Shown here piece by piece: positions 8,612 to 16,054 of a DNA stretch of 64,000 nt; within the stretch, counting starts at the first letter, position 1; the number at the start of each line of letters is the position of its first letter. Source of the stretch: Desulfatibacillum sp. Lineage in GTDB: Bacteria > Desulfobacterota > Desulfobacteria > Desulfobacterales > SpSt-501. A program made the translations under genes and the position numbers. The stretch is taken from positions 285,563 through 349,562 of the forward strand of contig DYEU01000018.1 in the NCBI GenBank assembly GCA_020725555.1, given 5' to 3'. The notes under the pieces are model-generated. The model had not been told where the DNA came from. It made no database searches and saw nothing but the letters and a program-made list of their open reading frames with translations.

Positions 8612-8617
8612 GCTTCC

Positions 8618-9217
8618 ATGTCCGGACACCACCTCATCCTCGGGACACTCACCGACCGCATCACCGGCGAGACCCTCGACGACACCCTCGATGAGCGCTA
8701 CCGGCAGCGGATCGCGACCCTGCTGATCGACCGGCTGGGCTTTCGGCCCGAGGAGATCCGACCCCGGGTGGAGGTGCTCCTTGCCGCCGGCGAGCGGCGC
8801 GCCGTCGTGCGCCTCGACTTCCTGGTCGTGCTGGCGGGCCGGCCCGCCATGGTCATCCGCTTCGGGCCGGGTTCGATCGTCTCCCGCGAGCGGCCGGCGC
8901 TCTCCTTCTCGCGGCTCGTCGCCCCGGTCCAGGTGCCGGTCGCCGTGGCGACCAACGGCGAGGACGCCGCCATCCTGGAGGGCGGCAGCGGAAAACTCCT
9001 CGCCCGCGGCCTGGAGGCGATCCCTTCGCGGGCGGCCCTCGCCCGGATCCTCGAGGCCGCCCCCCCGCAGCCGATCCCCCCGGAGCGGGCGGAGCGGGAG
9101 GCGCGGATCGCCTACTGCTACGAGGTGGACGGCGCCTGTCCCTGCGACGACACGATCTGCCGCCTGGACCCCGCCCCGGCCGCTGAGGGCGGCCCGCCCG
9201 CAGGGGGTGCGCGGTGA
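8618..9217 (+). CDS. HsdR N-terminal-like (HSDR_N) domain protein
   Basis: A 199-residue protein resembling the stand-alone HSDR_N-type proteins, related to the N-terminal nuclease region of type I restriction R subunits. The central part has the alternating strand pattern of that fold (VRLDFLVVL, AMVIRFGPG, VPVAVATNG). No helicase domain and no hsdM/hsdS genes are nearby, so this is not a working restriction system. The C-terminus carries CPCDDTIC, a small Cys group not expected for a plain nuclease fold. The ATG lies directly after a promoter -10 with no ribosome binding site. Its stop overlaps the tadA GTG start (GTGA). Function unknown. Confidence 0.65.
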   Translation: MSGHHLILGTLTDRITGETLDDTLDERYRQRIATLLIDRLGFRPEEIRPRVEVLLAAGERRAVVRLDFLVVLAGRPAMVIRFGPGSIVSRERPALSFSRLVAPVQVPVAVATNGEDAAILEGGSGKLLARGLEAIPSRAALARILEAAPPQPIPPERAEREARIAYCYEVDGACPCDDTICRLDPAPAAEGGPPAGGAR

Positions 9218-9717
9218 CGGCCGAGGAGCGCTTCATGGACGAGGCGTTGCGGCAGGCCGCGGCGGCGCTCGCGCAGGGGGAGTTCCCGGTGGGCTGCGTG
9301 CTCGTCCGCGGCGAGCGCATCGTCGCCGCCGGCGCGCGCCGGGGAAGCCGCGCCGCCGCGGGTCGGGAGCTCGGCCACGCCGAGATGGTCGCCTTGGAGG
9401 CCCTCTCCGGCGGGGCAGAGGACCCCGCGCCGCTTCGCGCCTTCGTCACCCTGGAGCCCTGCCTGATGTGTTTCGCCGCCCTGCTGCTCCACGGGACCTC
9501 CGAGATCGTCTTCGCCTTCGAGGACGTCATGGGCGGGGCGGCCTCGATGGACCGCACGGCGCTCGCGCCCCTCTACCGGGAGGCCCCGCTCCGCGTGCGG
9601 GGGGGGCTGCGGCGTCGCGAAAGCCTGCGGCTGCTAAAGGCCTTCTACCGCGACCCGCGCAACGACTACTGGCGGGAAAGCCTGCTCGCGCGGCACATCC
9701 TCTCCCAGCCCGCCTGA
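9214..9717 (+). CDS. tadA: tRNA adenosine/nucleoside deaminase-like protein
   Basis: A 167-residue cytidine/deoxycytidylate deaminase-fold enzyme. The zinc site is HAE (H55-E57) with PCLMC (C83 and C86). Members of this size usually are TadA, which converts A34 to inosine in tRNA-Arg(ACG). The second motif is PCLMC where TadA usually has PCPMC, so a guanine-deaminase-like or other nucleoside deaminase role is possible. It starts at GTG overlapping the stop of the upstream gene. A weak terminator follows. Confidence 0.75.
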   Translation: MTAEERFMDEALRQAAAALAQGEFPVGCVLVRGERIVAAGARRGSRAAAGRELGHAEMVALEALSGGAEDPAPLRAFVTLEPCLMCFAALLLHGTSEIVFAFEDVMGGAASMDRTALAPLYREAPLRVRGGLRRRESLRLLKAFYRDPRNDYWRESLLARHILSQPA

Positions 9718-9746
9718 GGGCGCCCGCGCGGGCCCTTTCATTTTCT
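9718..9746 (+). terminator. Possible intrinsic terminator after tadA
   Basis: GGG/CCC/GGG/CCC segments directly after the tadA stop can form a six-pair stem with a two-base bulge (loop 9726-9729), followed by CCCTTTCATTTTCT. The U-tract is interrupted, so efficiency is uncertain. Confidence 0.4.
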
Positions 9747-9748
9747 AC

Positions 9749-9777
9749 TTGCATTTCTGCGCGTTGTCGGTTACAAG
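9749..9777 (+). promoter_or_regulatory. Putative promoter of infC operon
   Basis: TTGCAT (9749-9754) and TTACAA (9771-9776, or TACAAG one base later) are spaced 16-17 bases apart in an AT-richer patch just after the tadA terminator. Transcription would start about 100 bases before the infC start. Confidence 0.5.
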
Positions 9778-9884
9778 ACCGATCCGGATTGGGGAGCCGG
9801 CCGGAAAAGCGGGCCGCCGCGCACGCGGCGCGGGCCGTCTTTCCGGCCCCTTCGTTCAACGGACAGACCACAGGAGGTGCCGGC

Positions 9885-10427
9885 ATAGCGCTCATCCATC
9901 GATCCATGCGGCCGACCCGGCCGGCGGACCGGACGAACATCAACCAGGAGATCCGGGCGCGCCAGGTGCGGACCATCGATCCCGAGGGCCGTCAGCTCGG
10001 CATTCTGCCCATCGAGCAGGCGCTCGCCGCGGCGGCCGAATTCGGCCTCGACCTGGTCGAAGTCTCGCCCAACGCGGACCCCCCGGTCTGCAAGATCATG
10101 GACTACGGCCGGTACCGCTACGAGCAGACGAAGAAGAAGCAGGAAGCCAAGAAAAAGCAAGCGTCCTTCCGTGTGAAGGAAATCAAGGTGCGGCCCAAGA
10201 CCGGCCCCCACGACCTCGAGGTGAAGACGGGCCGCATCCGCGAGTTCCTCGCTAAGAAGGACAAGGTGAAGGTCACGGTGATGTTCCGCGGCCGCGAGAT
10301 TTCCCTCACCCAGATGGGGATGGACCTGCTGCAGAAGATCGCCGCCTCCCTCGAGGACGTGGCCGCGGTCGAGCAGGCGCCGAAATTCGACAACCGCACC
10401 CTGTTCATGGTGCTCACCCCCAAGTGA
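9885..10427 (+). CDS. infC: Translation initiation factor IF-3, ATA start
   Basis: IF-3 binds the 30S subunit, prevents premature 50S joining and checks start-codon identity. The N-terminal domain (NINQEIRARQVRTIDPEG...) and the C-terminal domain (VKEIKVRPKTGPHDLEVK..., ending VAAVEQAPKFDNRTLFMVL) are both complete. A strong AGGAGGT (9872-9878) is spaced six bases from an in-frame ATA at 9885, whereas the first ATG (9906) is 27 bases away. Rare AUU/AUA/AUC starts are a known autoregulatory device of infC, so ATA was chosen, giving 180 residues. ATC at 9894 is an alternative. It heads infC-rpmI-rplT-pheST. Confidence 0.93.
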   Translation: MALIHRSMRPTRPADRTNINQEIRARQVRTIDPEGRQLGILPIEQALAAAAEFGLDLVEVSPNADPPVCKIMDYGRYRYEQTKKKQEAKKKQASFRVKEIKVRPKTGPHDLEVKTGRIREFLAKKDKVKVTVMFRGREISLTQMGMDLLQKIAASLEDVAAVEQAPKFDNRTLFMVLTPK

Positions 10428-10605
10428 GGACCCCCGGCGTCCCGGGCCTTCTCCGAGGAAACCGCGGCTTGTAGGCCGCAGCCAACCCCCGATTTCTGGG
10501 AAACGCCCGGATGGCGTGGGCCGATCGCGTCGCCCGCGCCATCTGTTTTGCGACGGCCGGCCCGCCGCCGGCGAGCCTGCCCGAAGAAAGGAAGGACAGC
10601 AGGCC

Positions 10606-10809
10606 ATGGCCAAGCTCAAGATCAAGACCAACCGCTCCGCCGCCAAGCGGTTCAAGCGCACGGGAACGGGAAAGTACCGCTACCACAAATCGTTCGGCAG
10701 CCACATCCTGAGCACCAAGTCCCGCAAGCGCAAACGCGCCCTGCGCAAGAACCCGCTCGTGCACCGCAGCAACCTGAGGATGCTCCGGCTCCTGTTGCCC
10801 AACGGCTGA
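10606..10809 (+). CDS. rpmI: 50S ribosomal protein L35
   Basis: A 67-residue, strongly basic protein matching L35 ([19 protein letters not shown]...). Its place between infC and rplT is the conserved order. The 178-base gap before it is unusually long for this operon and can form several hairpins, for example GCGGC/GCCGC with a six-base loop at about 10465-10480. This is where L20-type autoregulation acts in other bacteria, though no known leader structure was recognised here. Confidence 0.96.
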   Translation: MAKLKIKTNRSAAKRFKRTGTGKYRYHKSFGSHILSTKSRKRKRALRKNPLVHRSNLRMLRLLLPNG

Positions 10810-10861
10810 GCCGTGTGCGGCCCCGCGGCGGGCCCGAGAACTTCCGGAAAGGAACCGTGCC

Positions 10862-11212
10862 ATGCGTGTGAAACGCGGATTCAAGGCCAGACACCGGCGC
10901 CGCAAGGTGCTCCAGCTCGCCAAGGGCTACCGCGGCGCCCGCAGCAAACTCTTCCGCACGGCGGCGGGGACCGTCGACCGCGCCCTGCGCTACGCCTACC
11001 GGGACCGCAAGGTGCGCAAGCGCGACCTGCGCTCCCTGTGGATCGTCCGCCTCAACGCGGCCGTGCGGATGCACGATCTCTCCTACAGCCGCTTCATCCA
11101 CGGGTTGAAGCAGGCCGGGGTCGCCCTCGACCGCAAGGTGCTCGCCGAGCTCGCGGTGTCGGATCCCGCGGGCTTCGCGCGCCTGGTTCAGCTCGCCAGG
11201 CCGTCGGCCTGA
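10862..11212 (+). CDS. rplT: 50S ribosomal protein L20
   Basis: A 116-residue L20 with the basic N-terminal arm ([23 protein letters not shown]) and globular C-terminal domain ([21 protein letters not shown]). L20 is an early 23S rRNA assembly protein and in several bacteria represses its own operon. It follows rpmI after 52 bases with its own AAAGG-type ribosome binding site and precedes pheS. Confidence 0.97.
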   Translation: MRVKRGFKARHRRRKVLQLAKGYRGARSKLFRTAAGTVDRALRYAYRDRKVRKRDLRSLWIVRLNAAVRMHDLSYSRFIHGLKQAGVALDRKVLAELAVSDPAGFARLVQLARPSA

Positions 11213-11262
11213 CCCCCCGCGGCCGGGACCGGGACGGAGGCTCCCCCGGAGGAGACGAGCGC

Positions 11263-12270
11263 GTGGACGCCGAGTTGCGACAGATCGAGGCCGAGACCCT
11301 GGGGGAGATCGAGGCCGCCCGCGGGGACCGCGAGGCCCTGCAGGCGCTTCAGGTGCGCGTGCTGGGGAGAAAGGGGCTCCTCACCCAGCGGCTGCGGGCG
11401 ATCGCCTTGCTGCCGCCGGAGAAGCGCCCCGAAGCCGGCCGCGAGGCGAACCGGGTCAAGGAGCGCCTGCTCGCGGCCTTCGCCGCGGCGCTGCGCGCCT
11501 GCGAGGAGGCCGCACCGGCCTCCGGGCGCCTCGACGTCACCCTGCCGGGCCGCATGGAGCCCCGCGGCCGGCTGCACCCCATCACCCGCGTGACCGAGGA
11601 GATCTGTGCGATCTTCTCGCGCATGGGCTTCGAGCGCGTCGAGGGCCCCGAGGTCGAAACCGACTACTACAACTTCGAGGCCCTCAACATCCCCAAGAAC
11701 CACCCCGCGCGCGACATGCAGGACACCTTTTTCGTGTCCGCCGACGTCGTGCTGCGCACCCACACCTCGCCCCTCCAGGTGCGCACCATGGAGCGCCGCC
11801 GCCCGCCGGTGCGCGTGATCGCCCCGGGCCGGGTCTTCCGGCGCGACTCCGACCAGACCCACACCCCCATGTTCCACCAGGTCGAGGGGCTGTGGGTGGA
11901 CGAAGGCGTCTCTTTCGGCGACCTCAAGGGAACCCTCACCGCCTTCGTGCAGCGCATGTTCGACGAGGAGACCCGGCTGCGCTTCCGGCCGAGCTTCTTC
12001 CCCTTCACCGAGCCGAGCGCCGAGGTGGACATCCTGTGCGTGATCTGCCGCGGCGCGGGCTGCCGGGTCTGCAAGGGGACGGGGTGGCTGGAAATCCTGG
12101 GCTCGGGCATGGTGCACCCGGCCGTCTTCGAGAACGTGGGCTACGACCCCGCCCGCGTCTCCGGCTTCGCCTTCGGTTTGGGGGTCGAGCGGGTGGCGAT
12201 GCTCAAGTACGGGATCGACGACCTGCGCCGCTTCTTCGAAAACGACCTGCGCTTTCTTTCCCAGTTCTGA
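11263..12270 (+). CDS. pheS: Phenylalanyl-tRNA synthetase alpha subunit
   Basis: The catalytic class II subunit of the alpha2-beta2 enzyme that charges tRNA-Phe; 335 residues, a normal length. An N-terminal coiled coil (about 1-85) binds tRNA. Motif 2 ([22 protein letters not shown]) and motif 3 ([13 protein letters not shown]) are present. A CxxCxxxxCxxC set ([12 protein letters not shown]) inserted before the SGMVHP segment is a zinc-finger-like variant seen in some bacterial PheS. A GTG start with GGAGGAG upstream was chosen because it begins the coiled coil. pheT follows after 22 bases. Confidence 0.95.
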   Translation: MDAELRQIEAETLGEIEAARGDREALQALQVRVLGRKGLLTQRLRAIALLPPEKRPEAGREANRVKERLLAAFAAALRACEEAAPASGRLDVTLPGRMEPRGRLHPITRVTEEICAIFSRMGFERVEGPEVETDYYNFEALNIPKNHPARDMQDTFFVSADVVLRTHTSPLQVRTMERRRPPVRVIAPGRVFRRDSDQTHTPMFHQVEGLWVDEGVSFGDLKGTLTAFVQRMFDEETRLRFRPSFFPFTEPSAEVDILCVICRGAGCRVCKGTGWLEILGSGMVHPAVFENVGYDPARVSGFAFGLGVERVAMLKYGIDDLRRFFENDLRFLSQF

Positions 12271-12292
12271 CGGTGGAGGCGGTCGGCGCGCC

Positions 12293-14713
12293 ATGAAGAT
12301 CAGCCTGAGCTGGCTTTCCGAATACACCCCGATCCGACGCTCCCCGCAGGAGATCGCCGAGGGGCTCACCCGCGCGGGGATCGCCGTCGACGCCGTCACC
12401 GACCGCTTCCAGGCCCTGGAGCGCGTGCGCGTGGGCCGGGTCGTCGATTTCGCCCCGCACCCGGCCTCCGCACGGTTGCGGGTCTGCCGCGTTGCGGCCG
12501 GGGGCGAGGGGCTGCGCACGATCGTCTGCGGCGCCCCCAACCTGCGGGCCGGCATGCTCGCCCCGCTGGCCCTTCCGGGTGCGGTCCTCTCCGACGGCAC
12601 GGTCGTCGCGGAGGCCTCCGTGCGCGGGGTGCCCTCCGCGGGCATGCTCTGCAGCGCCGCCGAACTGGGGCTCGGCACCGACCGCGGCGGCCTGCTCGAG
12701 CTGGCGGACGGCCTGCCCGAGGGCGAGCCCCTGAACCGGGCGCTCGGCCTGTCGGACCCCGTCCTCGAGCTCGACCTCACCCCCAACCGCGGCGACTGCC
12801 TGAGCCTGATCGGGGTCGCGCGCGAGGTGGCGGCCTTCCAGGGGACGCGCCTGCGCCTGCCCCGGGTGCGCCTCGCCGAAAGCGACCCCCCGGCGGCGGA
12901 GCGCGCCGCGGTGACGATCGAGGCGCCGGAGGCCTGCCCGCGCTACGCGGCGCGCGTGGTCGAGGGGGTGGCCGTGGGGCCCTCGCCCTTCTGGCTCCAG
13001 GAGCGGCTGCTTTCGGTGGGGATGCGGCCGATCAACAACATCGTCGATGTCACCAACTTCGTCATGCTCGAATGCGGGCAGCCGCTGCACGCCTTCGACC
13101 TCGACCGCCTCGAGGAGCAGCGCATCGTCGTGCGCCCGGCGCGCGCCGGCGAGCGCTTCGTCACGCTGGACGGCAAGGAACGCACGCTCGAGGAGGGGAT
13201 GCTCCTCATCTGCGACGGCCGCAAGCCGGTGGCCGTCGCCGGGGTCATGGGCGGGATCAACTCGGAGATCGGGGAGGCGACCCGCCGGGTGCTGATCGAG
13301 AGCGCCTGCTTCGAGGCCTCGGGCATCCGGCGCACCTCGAAGCGGCTGGGGCTTCCGACCGAGGCCTCGCGGCGCTTCGAGAAGGGGGTCGACCCGACGG
13401 GCACGGTGCGCGCGGCCGACCGGGCCGCCCAGCTCATGGTGCAGGTGGCCGGCGGCCGGGTCGCCCGCGGGGTGATCGACGTCCGTCCCCGCCCCTGGCG
13501 GCCGCGGCCGATCCGGCTCGATCTCGAACGGACGGCCCGCTTCCTCGGCGCGGGGTTCCCCCGGGCGAAGGTCCGGCGGCTGCTGAAATCCATCGCCTTC
13601 GAGGTCGCCCCCGGCCCCTCGCGCCGCGAGCTCGAGGTGACCCCTCCCCCCTTCCGCCCCGACGTCGCCCGGCCCGAGGACCTGGCCGAAGAAATCGCCC
13701 GGCTGGCCGGCTACGACACGATCCCGGTCACCTTCCCCACGCTCCCCGCGGCGGGGGTCCGGCCGCTTGCGCGCGAGGAGACGCGCCGCCGGGTGCGCGG
13801 CGTCCTGAACGGGCTGGGGTTCTCGGAGGTGATCACCTACAGCTTCATCGACGCCGGCGACGGCGAGCGGATGCGGTTTGCCGCCGAGGACCCGCGCCGC
13901 CGGGGCCTGACCCTCCTCAACCCGATCGCCGAGGACCAGGCCGTGCTGCGGACGAGCCTGTGGCCGGGGCTGCTCCACACCCTGCGCTTCAACCTCGACC
14001 AGCAGAACCGGAGGGTCAAGATCTTCGAGGTGGGCAAGGTCTTCCTGCCCCGGGCGGGGCAGGAGCTGCCCGAGGAGCCCGAGCGCCTGGCCGGCCTCTG
14101 GAGCGGGCCGCGCGGGATCCTCTCCTGGCACGAGCGGGAAACCCCCTGCGACTTCTACGACCTCAAGGGCGCGCTCGAGGCCCTGGCCGACGCCCTCCAC
14201 GTGGAGGAGCTCCGCTTCGAGGCGCTGCCGGATGCGGCCTGCACGGCGACGCGCCCCGGCCGCTCGGCGCGGGTCCTGGCCGGTGAGCGGCTTCTCGGCG
14301 TCGCCGGCGAGCTCCACCCCCGGGTGCAGGCGGCCTTTGACCTGAAAGCGGAGGCCTTCGTCTTCGAGTTCGACCTGGAGGCGCTGGAGGAGGCCGTCGT
14401 CGGCCCGCGGCACCGGTTGCGGGTGCTGCGCTTCCCGGCCGCCGTGCGCGACCTGACGGTGATCCTCGACGCCGCCGTCGAGGCGCGCGAGGTGCTCGCC
14501 GCGCTGCGGGACTCCGGCCCGCCCTGGATGGAGGGCGCCTTCCTGATCGACGTCTTCGCCGGGCCGCCGATCCCGCCGGGGCAGCGCAGCCTCACCTTCC
14601 GCATCAGCTACCGCTCGGAGGAGCGCACCCTGGAGGATGCCGCGGTCAACGCCGCCCATGCGGAGATGACCGCCCGGGTGCTGCAGCGCTTCGGGGGCCG
14701 ACTGCCCGGCTGA
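12293..14713 (+). CDS. pheT: Phenylalanyl-tRNA synthetase beta subunit
   Basis: An 806-residue PheT, the usual full length. Domains in order are the EMAP/OB-fold tRNA-binding domain (about 40-150), B3/4 editing domain (about 205-390), B5 domain (about 400-475), catalytic-like core, and the C-terminal FDX-ACB anticodon-binding domain ending near residue 805. The MKISLSWLSEY start is typical. PheT removes mis-charged Tyr through the B3/4 site and holds tRNA-Phe. Translation is probably coupled with pheS. Confidence 0.96.
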   Translation: MKISLSWLSEYTPIRRSPQEIAEGLTRAGIAVDAVTDRFQALERVRVGRVVDFAPHPASARLRVCRVAAGGEGLRTIVCGAPNLRAGMLAPLALPGAVLSDGTVVAEASVRGVPSAGMLCSAAELGLGTDRGGLLELADGLPEGEPLNRALGLSDPVLELDLTPNRGDCLSLIGVAREVAAFQGTRLRLPRVRLAESDPPAAERAAVTIEAPEACPRYAARVVEGVAVGPSPFWLQERLLSVGMRPINNIVDVTNFVMLECGQPLHAFDLDRLEEQRIVVRPARAGERFVTLDGKERTLEEGMLLICDGRKPVAVAGVMGGINSEIGEATRRVLIESACFEASGIRRTSKRLGLPTEASRRFEKGVDPTGTVRAADRAAQLMVQVAGGRVARGVIDVRPRPWRPRPIRLDLERTARFLGAGFPRAKVRRLLKSIAFEVAPGPSRRELEVTPPPFRPDVARPEDLAEEIARLAGYDTIPVTFPTLPAAGVRPLAREETRRRVRGVLNGLGFSEVITYSFIDAGDGERMRFAAEDPRRRGLTLLNPIAEDQAVLRTSLWPGLLHTLRFNLDQQNRRVKIFEVGKVFLPRAGQELPEEPERLAGLWSGPRGILSWHERETPCDFYDLKGALEALADALHVEELRFEALPDAACTATRPGRSARVLAGERLLGVAGELHPRVQAAFDLKAEAFVFEFDLEALEEAVVGPRHRLRVLRFPAAVRDLTVILDAAVEAREVLAALRDSGPPWMEGAFLIDVFAGPPIPPGQRSLTFRISYRSEERTLEDAAVNAAHAEMTARVLQRFGGRLPG

Positions 14714-14747
14714 GGCGGGCCCCGGGGGCCGCGCGGGGGGGTGCCGC

Positions 14748-15170
14748 ATGAGAAGACGTCCGCCGCGGGCGCCGGAGGCGGAGATCCCCGAGAAGCTCTA
14801 TTTCGGGATCGGCGAGGCGAGCCGCATCGCCCGGGTCCCGCCCCACGTCCTCAGGTTCTGGGAAAGCGCCATCCCGCAAATCGCCCCGCAACGCACCCCC
14901 TCCGGCCGCCGCCGCTACACCCGGCGGGACCTCGAGCGCATCCTGCTCCTCAAGGAGCTGCTCTACCGGAAGCGCTACACCCTCGAGGGGGCGCGCCGGG
15001 CGCTGCGCGAAGGCCCCGCGGAGGCCGACCCCGAGCGGCGGGAGGCGACCGGGCTGCTCGAGGAGATCCGCGCCGAGCTGCTCGCCCTGCGCCGCCTGCT
15101 CGAGGACGGCCCGCCGGCCGAAGAGGCGCCCCGCCCCGGGGGCGAGACCCCCCCCGCAAAATTCTGTTGA
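14748..15170 (+). CDS. MerR-family transcriptional regulator
   Basis: A 140-residue protein whose N-terminal half is a MerR winged helix (YFGIGEASRIARVPPHVLRFWE, then GRRRYTRRDLERILLLKELLY). A short helical region follows in place of an effector domain, with no conserved Cys. Small MerR-like genes are commonly found downstream of pheT in Deltaproteobacteria, usually with an ihf gene that is absent here. The target is unknown. Its last codons contain the -35 of the tRNA-Gly promoter. Confidence 0.85.
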   Translation: MRRRPPRAPEAEIPEKLYFGIGEASRIARVPPHVLRFWESAIPQIAPQRTPSGRRRYTRRDLERILLLKELLYRKRYTLEGARRALREGPAEADPERREATGLLEEIRAELLALRRLLEDGPPAEEAPRPGGETPPAKFC

Positions 15171-15195
15171 CAAAGGGAGGCGCTTGACGTAGAAA
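15167..15195 (+). promoter_or_regulatory. Promoter of tRNA-Gly
   Basis: A perfect -35 TTGACA (15167-15172), overlapping the stop codon of the MerR-like gene, is followed after 17 bases by TAGAAA (15190-15195). Start of transcription would fall a few bases before the tRNA at 15210. One of the clearest promoters in the window. Confidence 0.8.
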
Positions 15196-15209
15196 ATCCG
15201 GCCGGATGA

Positions 15210-15285
15210 GCGGGCATAGCTCAGCTGGTAGAGTACAAGCTTCCCAAGCTTGGTGTCGCGAGTTCGAATCTCGTTGCCCGCTCCA
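15210..15285 (+). tRNA. tRNA-Gly (anticodon CCC)
   Basis: A complete cloverleaf of 76 bases including an encoded CCA. The acceptor GCGGGCA pairs with TGCCCGC. The D stem is GCTC/GAGT, and the anticodon stem CAAGC/GCTTG encloses TTCCCAA, giving anticodon CCC for GGG codons. The T arm is GCGAG-TTCGAAT-CTCGT. It lies just upstream of rimP-nusA-infB, the position taken by metY in E. coli. Confidence 0.96.
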
Positions 15286-15411
15286 TCCTTTCCACCGTTT
15301 GCTCGAACGGTTTGGGTAGGGGCGTTGTTCGACGCGGATGCCAGGGAATCGACATGACTCCATGACCGGATAACTTTCCGATCCACCGCAGGCGTTCCAC
15401 CCAAACGGGAG
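15286..15411 (+). ncRNA. Structured spacer between tRNA-Gly and rimP
   Basis: This stretch folds on paper into more than a simple tRNA trailer. GTTTGGGT (15309-15316) pairs perfectly with ACCCAAAC (15399-15406), closing a roughly 80-base domain. Inside it are GCGT/ACGC and CGGA/TCCG hairpins, and a CCGTT/AACGG hairpin precedes it. It ends at a strong intrinsic terminator. It could be a small RNA cut from the tRNA transcript or an attenuating leader of rimP-nusA-infB. Structure inferred by eye only. Confidence 0.35.
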
Positions 15412-15437
15412 AAAACGGGCTTCTTGCCCGTTTTTTA
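15412..15437 (+). terminator. Intrinsic terminator upstream of rimP
   Basis: A stem AAAACGGGC (15412-15420), five-base loop TTCTT and GCCCG followed by six T (15431-15436). It ends the tRNA-Gly transcript or acts as an attenuator for rimP-nusA-infB, 30 bases before the rimP start. Confidence 0.88.
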
Positions 15438-15466
15438 TTTCAACGAGAAAGGGACAGCCGGGCACC

Positions 15467-16054
15467 ATGCGCAAAGAGGCCTCCACGGACCGGGCTCCCC
15501 GCCGGCCCGAACGCGCGGAGGGGGCCGGCCCCCTCGCCTGGGGGGACCCCCTCGCCGAGCGGGTGCGCGCGCTCGCCGAGCCGCTCTGCGAGGCCCAGGG
15601 CGTCGAGCTGGTCCACGCCGAGTGCCTGCGCGGCCCGGGGGGAAGGCTCCTGCGGATCACGCTCGACCGGCCCGGGGGGATCACCCTCGACGATTGCACC
15701 GCCGTCAGCCGCGAGCTGGGCGACCTGCTCGACGTCTACCTCCCCGGCCTGCCCGCCTACCGCCTGGAGGTTTCCTCCCCCGGGCCGCAGCGCCGCCTGA
15801 GCCGGCCCGGCGACTTCGAACGCTTCCGCGGCCGGCGCGCCCGCATCCATCTCCGCCGGCCGCTCGAGGGCCGCAAGACCTTCAGCGGCATCCTCGCCGG
15901 GCTCGCCCCGGGGGGGGCGGTCTGCCTGGAGGCGGAGGGGCAGGTGCGGAGGTTCTCCTTCGAGGCCATCGCCAAAGCTCATCTCGTCGATTCGGAGCCC
16001 GCGGCCCCCGGCGGGGGCGCGCTCCGCACTCACCGAGGAGACGCTCCATGCTGA
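15467..16054 (+). CDS. rimP: Ribosome maturation factor RimP
   Basis: A 195-residue RimP, needed for 30S subunit maturation. The N-terminal alpha/beta domain covers about residues 27-105, with the GVELVHAE and YRLEVSSPGPQRRLSRPGDF segments diagnostic of the family. A C-terminal SH3-like domain follows (about 106-172). The first ~25 residues and the last ~20 are low-complexity extensions. It overlaps nusA by seven bases, so the two are coupled. Confidence 0.92.
   Translation: MRKEASTDRAPRRPERAEGAGPLAWGDPLAERVRALAEPLCEAQGVELVHAECLRGPGGRLLRITLDRPGGITLDDCTAVSRELGDLLDVYLPGLPAYRLEVSSPGPQRRLSRPGDFERFRGRRARIHLRRPLEGRKTFSGILAGLAPGGAVCLEAEGQVRRFSFEAIAKAHLVDSEPAAPGGGALRTHRGDAPC

Noticed and set aside
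8618..9217. Reading the HsdR-N-like gene as a restriction system
   Set aside because: No helicase, methylase or specificity gene nearby; it is a stand-alone small protein.
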